Source: Cudoniella acicularis
Lineage: Eukaryota > Ascomycota > Leotiomycetes > Helotiales > Helotiaceae
DNA: 43,709 nucleotides
Assembly: GCA_013054445.1 (NCBI GenBank)
Contig: JAAMPI010000312.1
Location: 1-43,709, forward strand
Reading direction: 5' to 3'
Both the position numbers and the translations under genes were made by a program. Of this stretch, positions 8,815 through 19,430 are shown piece by piece (within the stretch, counting starts at the first letter, position 1; every line of letters starts with the position of its first letter). Under the pieces are notes generated by a model. That model made no database searches and was not told where the DNA came from. It saw only the letters and a program-made list of their open reading frames with translations.

Positions 8815-10586
8815 TTAAAAAATACTGAATCCATAGGAAGCTTTGGCTGCTGAGCATGTCTTCAATTTCGAATTACATAATAGTAATGATGCTTTAGTCA
8901 GCATGTTCCTAATGCTCTCATTGTGCCCGTTGTCCAGACAGCTGTCCAAAAAGCCAAGTCGTTTATATCGCCCTCCTTCAACACTTTGCAAGAGCAAAGC
9001 CAAGACGCAGGTTAGGGAAGAACTGCTCTTCCTAGTTCCGAGCTTCATCAATACAAATTGATTTTCATTCTTGTTAGAAGACTCGTTATAAATATCGCGT
9101 TGATATTTGTGGTCGAAGTGGATGAGATTCCTCCCTATCAGAGGCCACCAGGGCATAACAGAAGCCAATAATGTAAGTACCCCGCCCTTCACTTACCAAA
9201 CTAGGCTGCTGTATCTTCGCAATTTACCCTACAGTCTCGTATCTACACTGCCGGAAAATCGATGGGTTCCCCCATAATCACGGTTCTGTAGACGGACGCC
9301 CATGACCAGCTTGGGGCAAGATACGTTTGGTTCGGTGAAAGGTCATCTGGCCTCGTTTTGTACCAGGACAGTTGTTGGAGCAGGAAACTTTCCCAAAGCC
9401 CAGCTAAGTGCTTGTCCTTCCAAAGAGCTGCGAGGCGTGCCGCAACGCCAGCTAGAGCTGGAAGGTGGACTCTGATGTCTCCTAACTCGCGACAGCTATA
9501 GGATTTGATAATTTCTGCCCAAATAACTCTCTTTTCTGATGGGTGCCAAGTCCTCTCGGAAATTTGCAAAGGCTTCGGCGGACCAACCTGAGGCTCAGTC
9601 TTTCCCTTTCCAAAGAGCTCTGGATGTTTGTCAAAGTTTGGTAGATTATCCGTAGGTGGCCAGGAATGTGTCGAATATAGGGGCTCCAGCGTTGTCCTTT
9701 GACACTTCCACCATATATCGCCACATCCGAAAAAGAGGACCCGTGTCGCCAAGATATATCCTTGAAATGCCCATCCTCTTGAGCTCAATGGAGATCGAAT
9801 TTTGTGATGACATAGAGGGAAATTGCGATAAGGGAGGACTATAACTTTTCCCATGGAGCCATTTGGGAGAAGAAATAGAAGTTTGTACGGTTTTACCCAA
9901 GGCTTTTCGGCAAGAAATCCGGCTTGGGCATTCGGTGAATTCCCGGCGGCAATTGTTAAAGTGGCATTCTTATAGATCTCACCCACGCCGCCGGTCTCTC
10001 TTGCTGTATCTTCTGGGCTGTCTTGAATAATGCACAATGCATCAACCCACAAGAAGCGAAAACCCAACTTCTGTGTACCTTTAATGGCATCCTGAATTGT
10101 CTTGTACAGCGACCAAAAATCAATACCCTCGGAAGCCTGCACGTCTAGCACTCTTCTTGGAAGAATGGAATAAATGGCATAGCTACAATCGGGATGTCTC
10201 GTAATACATTCGCCTAATCTACGCTTGGCTTCCTTGATATTGTACTGGCTAGCCAAGCTGTATTGATAAGGTAAACAGCGTAGAAGTTTTTCAGCTCTGT
10301 CATCTAAAGTCCGTTAGCCATGGTGCCTAATTTCGGATCTGATGACATTTTCAGGCTTACCAGGATCACTGTAAATTTCCAATGCTTTTCGTGCCCATAT
10401 ATCCCTGCCAATAGAGAGGTATTTTATCACGAGGATGTCGGAGGGGTAATCACTGTAATATGTACTGTTCTGATCCAAGGCCAGGGATCCACAACCTGTC
10501 GTTAAGAGATCATGTCTAGATTGCTCCTTGAGTCTGAGGCGGGAGAGTCGAGGAGACCAGCTCGAATAACAGTACATAATAAACAC
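8815..10586 (-). pseudogene. HET-A: decayed heterokaryon-incompatibility (HET) gene
   Basis: The coding order on minus is exon 1 (10361-10586), a 57-base intron (10304-10360, GTAAGC donor, GCTAAC branch) and exon 2 (9243-10303). Splicing joins IYSDP to DDRAEKLL and then RRLGECITRHPDC, the usual lead-in of HET proteins. Typical HET blocks follow: LPRRVLDV, LGFRFLWVDALCIIQDSPED, GEIYKNATLTIAAG, SSRGWAFQGYILATRVLFFG and APSWSWASV. The first HET box (Y-x-LSYCWG type) that should lie between VLDV and the IQDAI segment is absent, an apparent deletion of roughly 45 residues. The frame stops at 9243. A separated continuation on minus at 8815-9192 has CVLALLLQSVEGGRYKRLGFL, like the C-terminal end of the family. 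HET proteins control allorecognition cell death. This copy looks non-functional. A further frame at 10599-10838 may be 5' sequence. Confidence 0.7.
10304..10360 (-). other. HET-A intron
   Basis: The minus-strand donor is GTAAGC at 10360, the branch GCTAAC, and the acceptor TTTAG ending at 10304. It is 57 bases long, and splicing restores a conserved HET N-terminal block, which fixes the borders. Confidence 0.75.
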
Positions 10587-10839
10587 TTCTTTGCTATATC
10601 AGTCAGGGGATTCTTTATTCCATCCCAAGAACCCTAAGGGAAAATTTTCGATAAGTTTCTTGACGAGGCTCTCAAGTTGTACAGCTTCGTAAAAATATAC
10701 GTGCAATCTTCGCGCCTCAGGTGACTCTGGAAGAGGGGAAAGTCGCGGATCGGGAGATTTGCCTTGAATGCATTTTTTGAGCAAACGGGTATGTAACGGA
10801 AGTCGTAGTGACTGCAATAGACTTCGATATTCTTCCACA

Positions 10840-11654
10840 GACGGCTAGACAGGCCCGGTAAAAGGGCAAGATGCCTTTGACCGGCGCTTTCTTTCAAAAC
10901 TCTTCATCACTGAATGGGTTTCGGTTGCCTAAGAGATACAGAAAACACTAGAGGAGAGGAAAATAGTTCGAATGAAATACGACTACTCCTAAATACAGCA
11001 GATTGCCTTATAAAAAATGCCTGATGAGGACTGGGGAAGAGCCCCGCTCGGAGCCCGGTGCACAGCCTCCAAAGTCTGAACCATTTGGAATTGAACAAGT
11101 AAGTGATGAGCAGAGTAATTAATGCACGCACAAGAAAGCAGTGCCGTCCTAGGAACAGATTGGGCAACTTCCATCTGAGGTTAAACCCGCATGAAGGTTG
11201 CAGTGGTGAAAAGTGAGGCGGCCCGCACGTGACTTGGAATACCCCTCCCCCTTACGAAGGAGCACCTTAGCCCCTTGCCTCTACAAGCAGAATAAAAACA
11301 AAAAGAAAGAGAAAGGAAATACACGGGAGAATGGTATCAAAAATTCAAAGCAAAAAGGACTAAACTAGGTACCACGGAAATTCAGATCATATAAAATCGC
11401 CCTTATAGACGTTAAGGAGACATTATAGAATAACGAGGCTGAGCTGCTTATCACGTGTATATAATAAGAAATGTAGATCTATTCAAAATATGGTTGTAGA
11501 AGCTTCCTGGTCGCAAGGGAGCCAAAATGAGACCTGCACTTAGAGACAAGGCGAGGAAAGTGTAACCGGGCCTCAAGGGGGCCAAAACGAGCTCCTTTGG
11601 GCGCTAAATTGGCCTATCAATGCATGCTCAGGCTGACTCTGCCGCCGTCCACTA
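10840..11654. other. No supported gene
   Basis: Only short overlapping frames are seen. Two related phrases, CAAGGGAGCCAAAATGAG and CAAGGGGGCCAAAACGAG, lie near 11515 and 11574. The second runs into a dispersed GGCTCC...TTGGCT-like motif seen elsewhere in the window. Confidence 0.4.
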
Positions 11655-11888
11655 TTGCTCACCATTGCTCACCTTTCCGAACTAAATCAGATTTCTTTCA
11701 AGTTAGGATTCAGGTTAGACAACCTTCTGTTGCTGGACATCTTGGGGAACATTCCGAGGTTCAGCGCTATCAGTGGAGATATCACAGCTCTTCTATGCAT
11801 GGCACTGCTAGAGGAGATACTGGTTGTGGCTGTCTATCTGTGTTTGGGATTCACGACGCGGATTGCCTTCAAGGAGGAAGTAGTGTAG
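11655..11888 (+). pseudogene. C-terminal fragment of a fungal multi-pass membrane protein
   Basis: The frame gives LLLLDILGNIPRFSAISGD, then ITALLCMALLEEILVVAVYL followed by CLGF, a hydrophobic helix, ending at 11886. This is the style of the last transmembrane segment and tail of fungal DUF7702-like membrane proteins. No matching upstream exons were found, so it is a fragment. It may derive from the same family as the gene at 6063, but I could not align the two directly. Confidence 0.4.
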
Positions 11889-12542
11889 GCCGACGAGGAA
11901 CTAAGTCATCGTCATGATGATATCAGGAACGTTGCGTTGGTGAAGCTGGCAAGCCAAAGGTCCGAATCACCACAGGAGACGGAAAGAGTTCCGGAACTTA
12001 GATAATTACCAAATAGATCTTCAAATGAAAGTCGAGATTTTCTAATCTGTATTATAAAACAGTCTAAAAAAATACAACTTCTTATTTACCTAAGATTGGC
12101 GATTTTCTACTGTTCTATGGATCAAAAATAACGATAAAAATGTTATATATCTAAGGTGGTGCGCCTAAAAATCAAGTTTCTATAAATTTCGCGTTTTTCG
12201 GGTAGAGTCTAAAAAGTGGAAAAAAACTCTGTCTTTAGGAATAGGTAATACAAAGGCCCTTTGGAGCTATTTTAGCGGAGTTCGCGCTCCTTCCTTCGCA
12301 AGTGTGCCTGCAGGCGCCGACTGACTCCAGGGTCGGAACGCGATTCTCTTCTTCAACGTTCTTTCTGTTAGAGGTAAGGGTATAACCGTAGTACGCGGTA
12401 TATAGTATATAGAAGATATATCTATATAGTCGTCGGTAGGCGGCTAAGGTGTAGGCGGAAGAAGAGTCGACTGTTAGGTCGAGAGTGATTCAAGTATATA
12501 GAATAATAATATGAATTTGACTTAAAGACTTATATAACGTTC

Positions 12543-12804
12543 TGTTATCACGTGAGATCTCGATGTCACGTGAACGGGGTTTACTTAGCCTTAGAAGCGT
12601 CAAGCAGGTTCTGGTAGAGCGTTATCCTAATCAAGTGATGATATTAGAATATGAGTTGAGCACACCTCTAACATAGGAAAGCTATATGGTTATATAGGTA
12701 GTAGTGGTCGTGGTTCAGCAGTTCACTGGTTCAGGCCCCGAGGGCTGAACGACTGAACTAATAAACTGATTACGTGAACCGTCACGTGGTCCTAGGTCGT
12801 GACA
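12543..12804 (-). repeat. 3' LTR of the chromovirus
   Basis: About 262 bases, bounded by TGTTATCACG on plus and GTCGTGACA at the other end. Compared with the 5' LTR, most differences are C/T or G/A transitions, for example GTCACGTGG versus GTCACATGA. It has several CACGTG/TCACGTGA palindromes that could bind bHLH or bZIP factors. Confidence 0.85.
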
Positions 12805-12817
12805 CTATCCCCTATCC
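12805..12817 (-). other. Polypurine tract
   Basis: The minus strand reads GGATAGGGGATAG directly before the 3' LTR start TGTCACGAC. A purine run at this spot primes plus-strand DNA synthesis in LTR retrotransposons. It fixes the element's orientation. Confidence 0.7.
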
Positions 12818-12963
12818 GTCCTAGCGCAGTCCCGTGCGCTTAATCCAATTCCGACGACGTGGCATCCTCGTTACCTCTTTAGATCCTAAAGATAGGACCT
12901 AAACGCTCTAAAATCAAATACCGCTAACAACTAGGCCGTCAGATTGAATCAACTAGATCCGAA

Positions 12964-13482
12964 ATGTCCCCTTGCACCCGCTGCCGAAGTGAGGAAAGGA
13001 AATGTGTGGTGGACAAGGCGAAATCAAAACGCTATAGCGAGTGTACTCGCGCCGGGTAGAAATACGACGTAGAGATCCTACTACTCGACTTGCTTGAAGA
13101 GGAAGCACCGTCGCTAGCCGAGCTAGAGCAGGTGAAGGCTTAATAAAGAAGGCTAGAGGAGTAGGAGGACGAGGCTATGGTAAGGGTCCTCCGATTTAGG
13201 GCCTAGCGAAAACTCCTAGCGAAGAGGGAGGACGATATAACGAGGCGTGGTTTGCGATTTCTTAAAGAACTAGACGCTATAGAGGAAGCCGAGAAGCTCG
13301 CGAGGGACAGGGAGGGCTAGGAAGGGGGCTAACAGGTCCCTATCTTGCCCGACGACCCTTCCTTCGTAGACTAGGTATTACTAATACTTCCGTCTAGAGA
13401 TACTCTTAAAATACCGTCGAGCTCCTAAGGTTCTGGCGTAGTTCCTAGGTATTGTCCGATTCTAGGTAGTCCTTCTACTTGA
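12964..13482 (+). pseudogene. Extra opposite-strand ORF: Zn2Cys6-like cluster plus coiled coil
   Basis: From the ATG at 12964 one frame runs 172 codons to a TGA at 13480, broken only by TAG and TAA. It begins MSPCTRCRSEERKCVVDK, then RYSECTRAG, a stop, KYD. The cysteine pattern is C-x2-C-x6-C-x9-Y-x2-C-x6-Y. If the two Tyr were Cys (TAT or TAC from TGT or TGC, a RIP change), it would be a full Zn(II)2Cys6 spacing. A Glu/Arg/Leu-rich segment follows (LEEEAPSLAELEQVKA, KELDAIEEAEKLARDRE) that looks like a coiled coil. It lies inside the chromovirus, opposite to gag-pol, and its 3' end overlaps the chromodomain end by 77 bases. It is not gag or pol. The likely role is an element-encoded DNA-binding or regulatory protein, which is inference. 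Confidence 0.65.
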
Positions 13483-16400
13483 CTAACCACTTCTAAGTTT
13501 TTCCGGCTTTCTTTTTTCCTAATATTGATTCGACGTCGTATATCCTATCGTCGTTATTAGTTAAGGCTTCGAGGGTCGTGTCAATCGGCACCTCGGTAGG
13601 CGCGGGTTCGAAGAGGGATATATAAAACACAGGATAGACTCTTATCCCTCTTAGTAGAGAGAGTCTATAGTTTAGGGGGCCTCGTTCTTCGCTAATACGG
13701 AATAGTCTAAGTTTCTTATAGTCAAGCTTACTACTCGGTCTTTTAGTTAAGATATTTATACGAAGGAGATAAACTTTATCCCCCTTTTTTAGGGCAGGCT
13801 CCTAGCTACGTCGTTTGTTATAGTAGTCGGTATTTCGGTCCGTAATAAACCTTAGTTCCTCTACTAATGTTTCGTATACCTAAATCATCTCTATTACTAA
13901 CAGCTTAACACGTTTATTATCGATTGTCGATATTTCTAGTTCGCGATATACCGTCGGCTCGAATCTATAGTTCGTAAAGAATAGGGTAACACCCGTGGCT
14001 TTACTTGTCGATCCGTAATAAGCTAGCTATACTAGCGGTAAAAGGGCGACCTAGTTATCTTACTTCTAATCGTAATAGTAGCGTAGGTAAGCTTCGATAA
14101 CCTAGTTGTTTCGTTCGTTTCCTAACCNTNANNNTANNNNTAGANNNNNNNNCTAANNNTNNNCNTAACTCCTANNNCTANGNTATTAGGNNAGTCTAAA
14201 ACTTTNACGTAAAGAGCTTGTCTCGGTNAGAGTATATTTCTTTTANTAGNCCGTAGTTNNTAACGACGGCTACTAGGAAANNATACGATAGTTCTTNNNT
14301 AGTACTTGATTCTTANTACGGAAGNTAAATANCGTACTTAGTAAGTCTATCTATNATNACTAGGATCGAGTCGTACTTAACCTNTNTTATANGGTCTTTN
14401 GACTTTANTAGTTTAGTGATAAAGTCTTATAATATTGACTCNTAAGGTTTAGCGGGTATCNTTCCGGTTTNTATTCGTCCGTANGGNAAGNGCCTCGACG
14501 ATTTGTTCCGTAGACACTTATAGTATTCCGTAACGATCCGTTCGACTTCTTTCTTTATCTTANGGAACTAGTAGTTCNTTAATAGTCGGAAGTAGGTNCT
14601 TCTGACGCCTTAGTGTCCGTAGGCTAGTAANNCGTGTTNNTCCGTGATAAATTCTTNTCNGANNGNNTCNNNNAAGAAGATNTTATTNTTNTCGTTATAT
14701 AGGAATANGTAGATTCTAGCGTCTCTTCGATAGATCNTNAGNTTGTCGATCTTATCTAGNNTAAGTCGTGATCCGGCTTCCTAGATTTTNACTACCTATA
14801 GATCGTNCGTTCGNTCGGCGATAGCTACTTNTTTTTATAGCTAGTACGAGGAGNTNATCTTNCTATTTAAGTAGTACTGTCTCTTAGTAGACCTTNTCGN
14901 TCTCGTATCCNNGTTTCCTACTTAGGGCGTCGGCCNTTAGATTGTCNTTTCNNGGGACGTGNCTNATCACGANATTAAAGTNCGATAGTTTCTTAGCCTA
15001 TCTCGCGAGTCGTCGATTCTCTAGGACCTTNNTANTAGTAAAGGTTCGAAGATTAGTATAGTCGNTAAGGATAGTAGTCGAAAACAGAGCTCCCTAAAGG
15101 TAAACCTTCTAATGATCGAGGGCTTTAATAATCGCGAGCAATTCCTTTTCGTAGATGTCGTAGTTTTGTTCGGCGAGAGACAACTTCTACGAGAAGTAGG
15201 CGATAGGGTAGGTTCTTCCGTCGTCTGATTTCTGTAGGTAGACTACGCCGACGCACGTGTCGGACGCGTCACATTCGACCGTACTTTCGCGGTCCCCTAG
15301 GTACGATTTCAGGATAGGTTCCTTCTCGAATCGTCCTTTAAGATCCGTAAAGGCCCGTAGGCACTTTAGGTCATTCTTGAAGTTCTATACGACTCCCTTG
15401 CGGGTGAGGTTTGTCAGTGGTTCGGCGAGCTTGCTATAGTCCTTAATAAACATTTAGTAGAAGTTAGCGAATCCTAGGAACGACTAGATATCCTTTATAT
15501 TCTCGGGAGGATCCTAGTTTCTGACTACTTCGCTCTTTTCTAGGTCGATGCTTAGCTCCTCTAGACGAATTACGTGTCCGAGGAACAAGACTTGGTTGAC
15601 TCCGAATCGGCACTTCGATAGCTTTAGTCGCGAGTTAACCTTATCTAAGGCTTCTAGGACTTTAAGGACATGTCCTTCGTAGTCCTCTTCTCGTTCGAAA
15701 TAAACGAGGATGTCGTTAAGATAGTAGATAACGAAGTATCCGAGGTATTCGACTAGGATCGCGTTGTTTTGTCGCTAGTATGTCGCCGGCGCGTTAGTTA
15801 GCCTAAAAGGCATTACCGTATATTCTTAGAGCCCTAAGGGTAATAAAAACGCGATAAGGAACTCCTACCCCTTTTTAATCCTAATTAAATTAAATAAGTT
15901 CCGCTAATCAAGCTTCGTAAATATAATAGCTCTTACGAGCTTATCGTAGAGATATTATATAGATAGTATCGGGTAAACGTCTCGTACTATAATACTATTT
16001 AAGTCGCGATAGTCTACGTAAGGTCTTCTTAAAAGATCTCCTTTCTTATATACTAGTACTATATTCGATATATACGGCGATTTTGACTTCTAGACCTAGC
16101 CTTTTTTAGAGGCCGTAACCACGTATTCCTCGAGCGTCTTTAGGGTTCGTAGGTTAAAGTTCCGAAGTTTCTACGAAGGTAATACCTTATCTTCCTTTAA
16201 GTTGATTTTATAGTCCTAGGGTTAGTGTTCGGGCAAAGCTCTAAAGTCTTACGGATCGTCGAACAGCCTAGCGAACCTCTTATACTATACCGGGATTTCT
16301 GTCGATAGAGGACCGTCTATATTAACTGATCCTAGCGCTTTTCCGAAGGTTACGCCTATCTCGCGGTGGCCTAAGAGTCAATCACTATTATATCCGTAGC

Positions 16401-17550
16401 GTTCGAAAGTGATTAATCCTTCTACCTAATCGATATTTAGGTTATATTGTCGGATCTAGGGAATCCCTAGGATCATTTCGTGTCGACTAGTAGATATTAG
16501 ATCGAAAGACAACTATTTAGTATACCCGTTTAGTATTCGTAAAATATTTATAATAGTTTGTCTTTAGACCTACCCGTCCGTTTCGGCATTCTTGTCTCCT
16601 AGTAATCTTAGTTAGTAAAAGGTAGTTTTGGTTTTAGTCCGTAGTCTATACTTTNNGACNAGTTCTAGATTAATAAAGTTGNCNTCGGCTCTATNANTCN
16701 ATTAAGGCTTTTACTCGNTTNTTNNNNTANTAGAGCTANANACTTAGTTACGTGCCGTTATTACTAGCTATAGNNGCTAATTCTCTTTCTAAGCCGGGCT
16801 TANTAAGAGATCCTATAAGNGANGTCGCCTANTCTNNNCTTAGGCGAACTTCNTCNTCGTTATCGGTTTCGTANCTAGTTTCCTNNATAATATAGTTCTA
16901 AATATAATTTTCCTATCGTCTNATAATCNNNTANGANCTNNTTATCTATCTTANNAATCGNTANNGCGTNTTTANTTANANTTCNCNTTNCTAAAAGCGA
17001 TAGTTAAATCTTAGGCTTTTTTTTATAAGTTCCGGGAAATTCTCTTATCGCTATACTCTATACGTTAGTCCTTAGCACTAGATCTCCTAGACTTAGTCGG
17101 GGCGTAGGGCTACGGCTAATCGAGGTAGATAGTTTAGTAGGAGAAGGGCGATAAAGATAGTATAATCGTCGCTCGAGCTATTTTAGTATATATACGATTA
17201 GAAGGATATCCGTTATAAGTCTCGATAGTTAATCTAGAACGATTCTCTTATTATAGGTTCCCTTCTCGAACGATATACTTTTATAAAGTATCTTTTTATA
17301 TATAAGACGTTATTATTGTTTTCTAGATCCGGGTCTACGAATATCTATCGCTAGTAATATCCTTCGAGTCTAACGTAGATCTAATACTCCTTAAGTACTA
17401 GTAAAGGGTCTTATAGTTCCTCGCCTTCTAGCTCCGACCTATCTAGAGCTCCTAAGGAGGAGTCCGAGGATTCCTCGCTTTCCCTATTATATCGGAGGTT
17501 CGCTTCCTCGATAAAGGCGTCCGCGAAGGGCGGCACCTCGCCGTTAGCGT
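13406..17550 (-). pseudogene. Retrotransposon pol: RT, RNase H, integrase, chromodomain
   Basis: On minus, the reverse-transcriptase segment at about 15560-16160 reads LKTLEEYVV, VYKKGDLLRRPYVDYRDLNS and MPFRLTNAPATY. The catalytic YxDD is now YLND (15712-15723), a G-to-A change. RNase H at about 15050-15190 has YDIYEKELLAIIKALDH. The integrase zinc region lies near 14520. The integrase tail at about 13570-13800 has GDKVYLLR and YPVFYISLFE, where His has become Tyr. The chromodomain at 13406-13549 has YDVESILGKKKAG, then W-to-stop changes, then ESDNT. Stops occur throughout, mostly TAG at former Trp or Gln codons. Many scattered N bases obscure 14128-15060 and 16636-16990. The gag/pol border is not resolved. 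The product is dead. Confidence 0.85.
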
Positions 17551-18935
17551 CCTCTACCCGGTTAAAGATCGCTTGAATTCGTTTAAGAGAGCGCTCTCGG
17601 GGAAGGTCCGTGACCGATCGTTCTATAAGCCCTATTTCTCGTCCTTAGCCACGGCCCTTGCCGCGGCCTCGTCCTCTGCCCTTAAATGTTCCCCGTCCTC
17701 TTCCGGCGGGTTTGTCGGGGTAAGCGTTGGCGCGATAGCCTGGTTTCTTATAGAAGAAGCATATGTTTCCGTCTATTAGTCGCTTACGTTCGTCTACGGA
17801 CATCTGCGGGCGTTCCGTAGCGTTTAGTTCTCGTAGGTTACGAGCTAAACTTCCGGGGGTTGTCCGTCCTTGTCCGAGTCGCCTAGTATTCTTCTCTCTT
17901 TCTCGTTCCTATAAGCGGTTGTCGATTCTAACGGCCGTCTCGATCATGTCGGGTAAATTAGTTAGTATTGGTCCTCTAGCGATCTCGTCCTTAACTCTGT
18001 CCTTTAGTCCTTTATAGAAGCGGGTAGTAACAGCGGTGCCTACTTACGTAGTTTTGTTAGCGATTCCTTAGAAGGTAGTCGCGTACTAGATTACTAACCC
18101 TTTCTATTTAAGGCGGATAATCTCCTACTAGGCTTCTCGGACCTCGTCAAGGTTTCTAAAGACGCGAGTGATCTCGGTTTCGAATCCTTTCGGTCCTTAG
18201 AAGATTATAATAGTAGTCGGTATTATAAGTTCGATATATTATCGGTTTCTATAAAAGTCGATTAAGAATAGTTTAATCTACTTTACTATAGCGTCTTTTA
18301 AGTGAGTAGTAAGCTATAAAGATCTCTCGGTATCGTCCTTAAACTTGTCGCGCTTAAAGTCGAGGTAGATCTAAGCTTATAATAGGAATATAATAAGCTT
18401 GTCGCGGGCTCCTATAAATCTTTCTAGTACTAGGATCTTTAAGGCTTTATTTGACTTAAGCGTAAACTCCTAGTTGATACTAGTTATGACTTCGGGCTTC
18501 TTTCCTTATCGTAGAGTCCTTACTTGATTTCTCGCTAGACGGTCCTACTAATGTCCTATAGGAATCGGACCTAGGTCTCCCCTTCTGTCTCTATTAGGGT
18601 ATCGGGATCATCATTATCCGACGAATCTTCTTTAAGAGGAGAGGTGACTATGTTTTCGACGATCGTGTCGGGTCCTAGGGTTCCGGGGTTTAGCTAAGGT
18701 CTTATAGAGCCTCGTAGGGCTCGAGAGCTGCTAGAGAGGTTAGACATAGCGTTGATTGCTTTATATGCTTTAAGGNAAAGNGGGTGCTTAAAGTATAACG
18801 TTCTGTTATCACGTGAGATCTNNANGTCACGTGAACGGGGTTTANTTAGCCTTAGAAGCGTCAAGNAGGTTCTNAGTAGAGCGTTATCCTAATCAAGTGA
18901 TAATATTNGAATATGAGTTNAGTATACGCTCTAAN
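14128..18935. other. Clusters of scattered ambiguous bases
   Basis: Single N bases are peppered through 14128-15060, 16636-16990 and 18776-18935 and occur only inside the retrotransposon. They are not gap runs. This is what a consensus of several diverged copies would give, so the element is probably collapsed from multiple genomic copies. Confidence 0.7.
17560..18747 (-). pseudogene. Retrotransposon gag with zinc-knuckle remnant
   Basis: The minus-strand start is the ATG at 18747 (MSNLSSSSRALRG), 57 bases inside the 5' LTR. An acidic Ser/Asp region follows (LKEDSSDNDDPDTLIETEG). Near 17720-17765 the frame reads ICFFYKKPGYRANAY, which is a CCHC zinc knuckle with Cys and His changed to Tyr, and it is followed by an RGRG tail. 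Gag forms the virus-like particle that packages the element RNA. Stops of RIP type interrupt it from early on. The end position is approximate. Confidence 0.75.
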
Positions 18936-19067
18936 ATAGGAAAGCTATATGGTTATATAGGTAGTGGTGGTCGTAGTTCAGTGGTTTAGTAGTTCAGGCC
19001 CTGAATGCTGAACGAGTGAACTGATGAACTGATCACGTGAACCGTCACATGATCCTTAGTCGTGATA
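18804..19067 (-). repeat. 5' LTR of the chromovirus
   Basis: It matches 12543-12804 over its length with transition-type differences and several N bases. The outer end reads TCGTGATA where the other copy has TCGTGACA. Downstream on minus is CTTTAAGCACCC, where the primer-binding site should lie. I could not assign it to a tRNA. Confidence 0.85.
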
Positions 19068-19430
19068 GTGGGTTGTTAGGACAGGATTCGAAATGCAGTT
19101 GACTCGTACAACGTCAACTGTAATAGCTATGGTGTGTAGCTAGAGGGCCGCAGGAGGGGTCACACGATATCAGGTGAAGTAATAGCTTAGCAGTGCGCTG
19201 GTGTAGTAAAATCAGGGGTGTAACAATAAGTACTAGAGTACTACGGTGGTGGTGAGAGAAGAATCTCAAGCTTGCCGGTCTACAACTGGCCGAGCGCCAG
19301 TATATATAGACGCTAGGAACGTTCGGTATTCCCCATATTCGGTGTTCCCCACTGGTATTCCCCATAGCTCCCTGAGCTCCTGTAGCCCCTGAACTGGCAG
19401 AGCTCTAGGCTCACGTGTTACAAGAAGTAT
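19068..19430. other. Spacer with hairpin and short tandem repeat
   Basis: CAGTTGAC at 19096-19103 pairs with GTCAACTG at 19113-19120 across a nine-base loop. A GGTATTCCCCAT-like phrase is repeated three times between about 19324 and 19367. No coding sequence is supported. It probably contains the 3' UTR of HET-B. Confidence 0.5.

Larger units (their letters stand above)
12543..19067 (-). mobile_element. Chromovirus (Ty3/gypsy LTR retrotransposon), complete structure, RIP-inactivated
   Basis: Direct repeats at 12543-12804 and 18804-19067 start and end TGT...ACA when read on minus (one terminal C is now T in the 5' copy). On minus the order is 5' LTR, gag (start 18747), pol with reverse transcriptase, RNase H and integrase, chromodomain (to 13406), polypurine tract (12805-12817) and 3' LTR. 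Integrase before chromodomain places it in the chromovirus branch. Every domain carries stops of the TAG/TAA type and G-to-A or C-to-T changes, as expected for RIP. The words GAACGTTATA beside both LTRs suggest the true LTR may be up to 10 bases longer. I found no matching target-site duplication. An extra ORF lies on the opposite strand between chromodomain and 3' LTR. Confidence 0.9.

Noticed and set aside
10907..11174. Two minus frames of 86 and 61 codons
   Set aside because: No domain, overlapping frames, no link to the HET gene could be shown.
12528..19072. Target-site duplication for the chromovirus
   Set aside because: Five-base flanks outside the LTRs do not match with either choice of LTR border; RIP or a border error could hide it, so none is claimed.
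19114..19365. 83-codon minus frame downstream of HET-B
   Set aside because: Lies over short tandem repeats and a hairpin; translation has no protein-like pattern.
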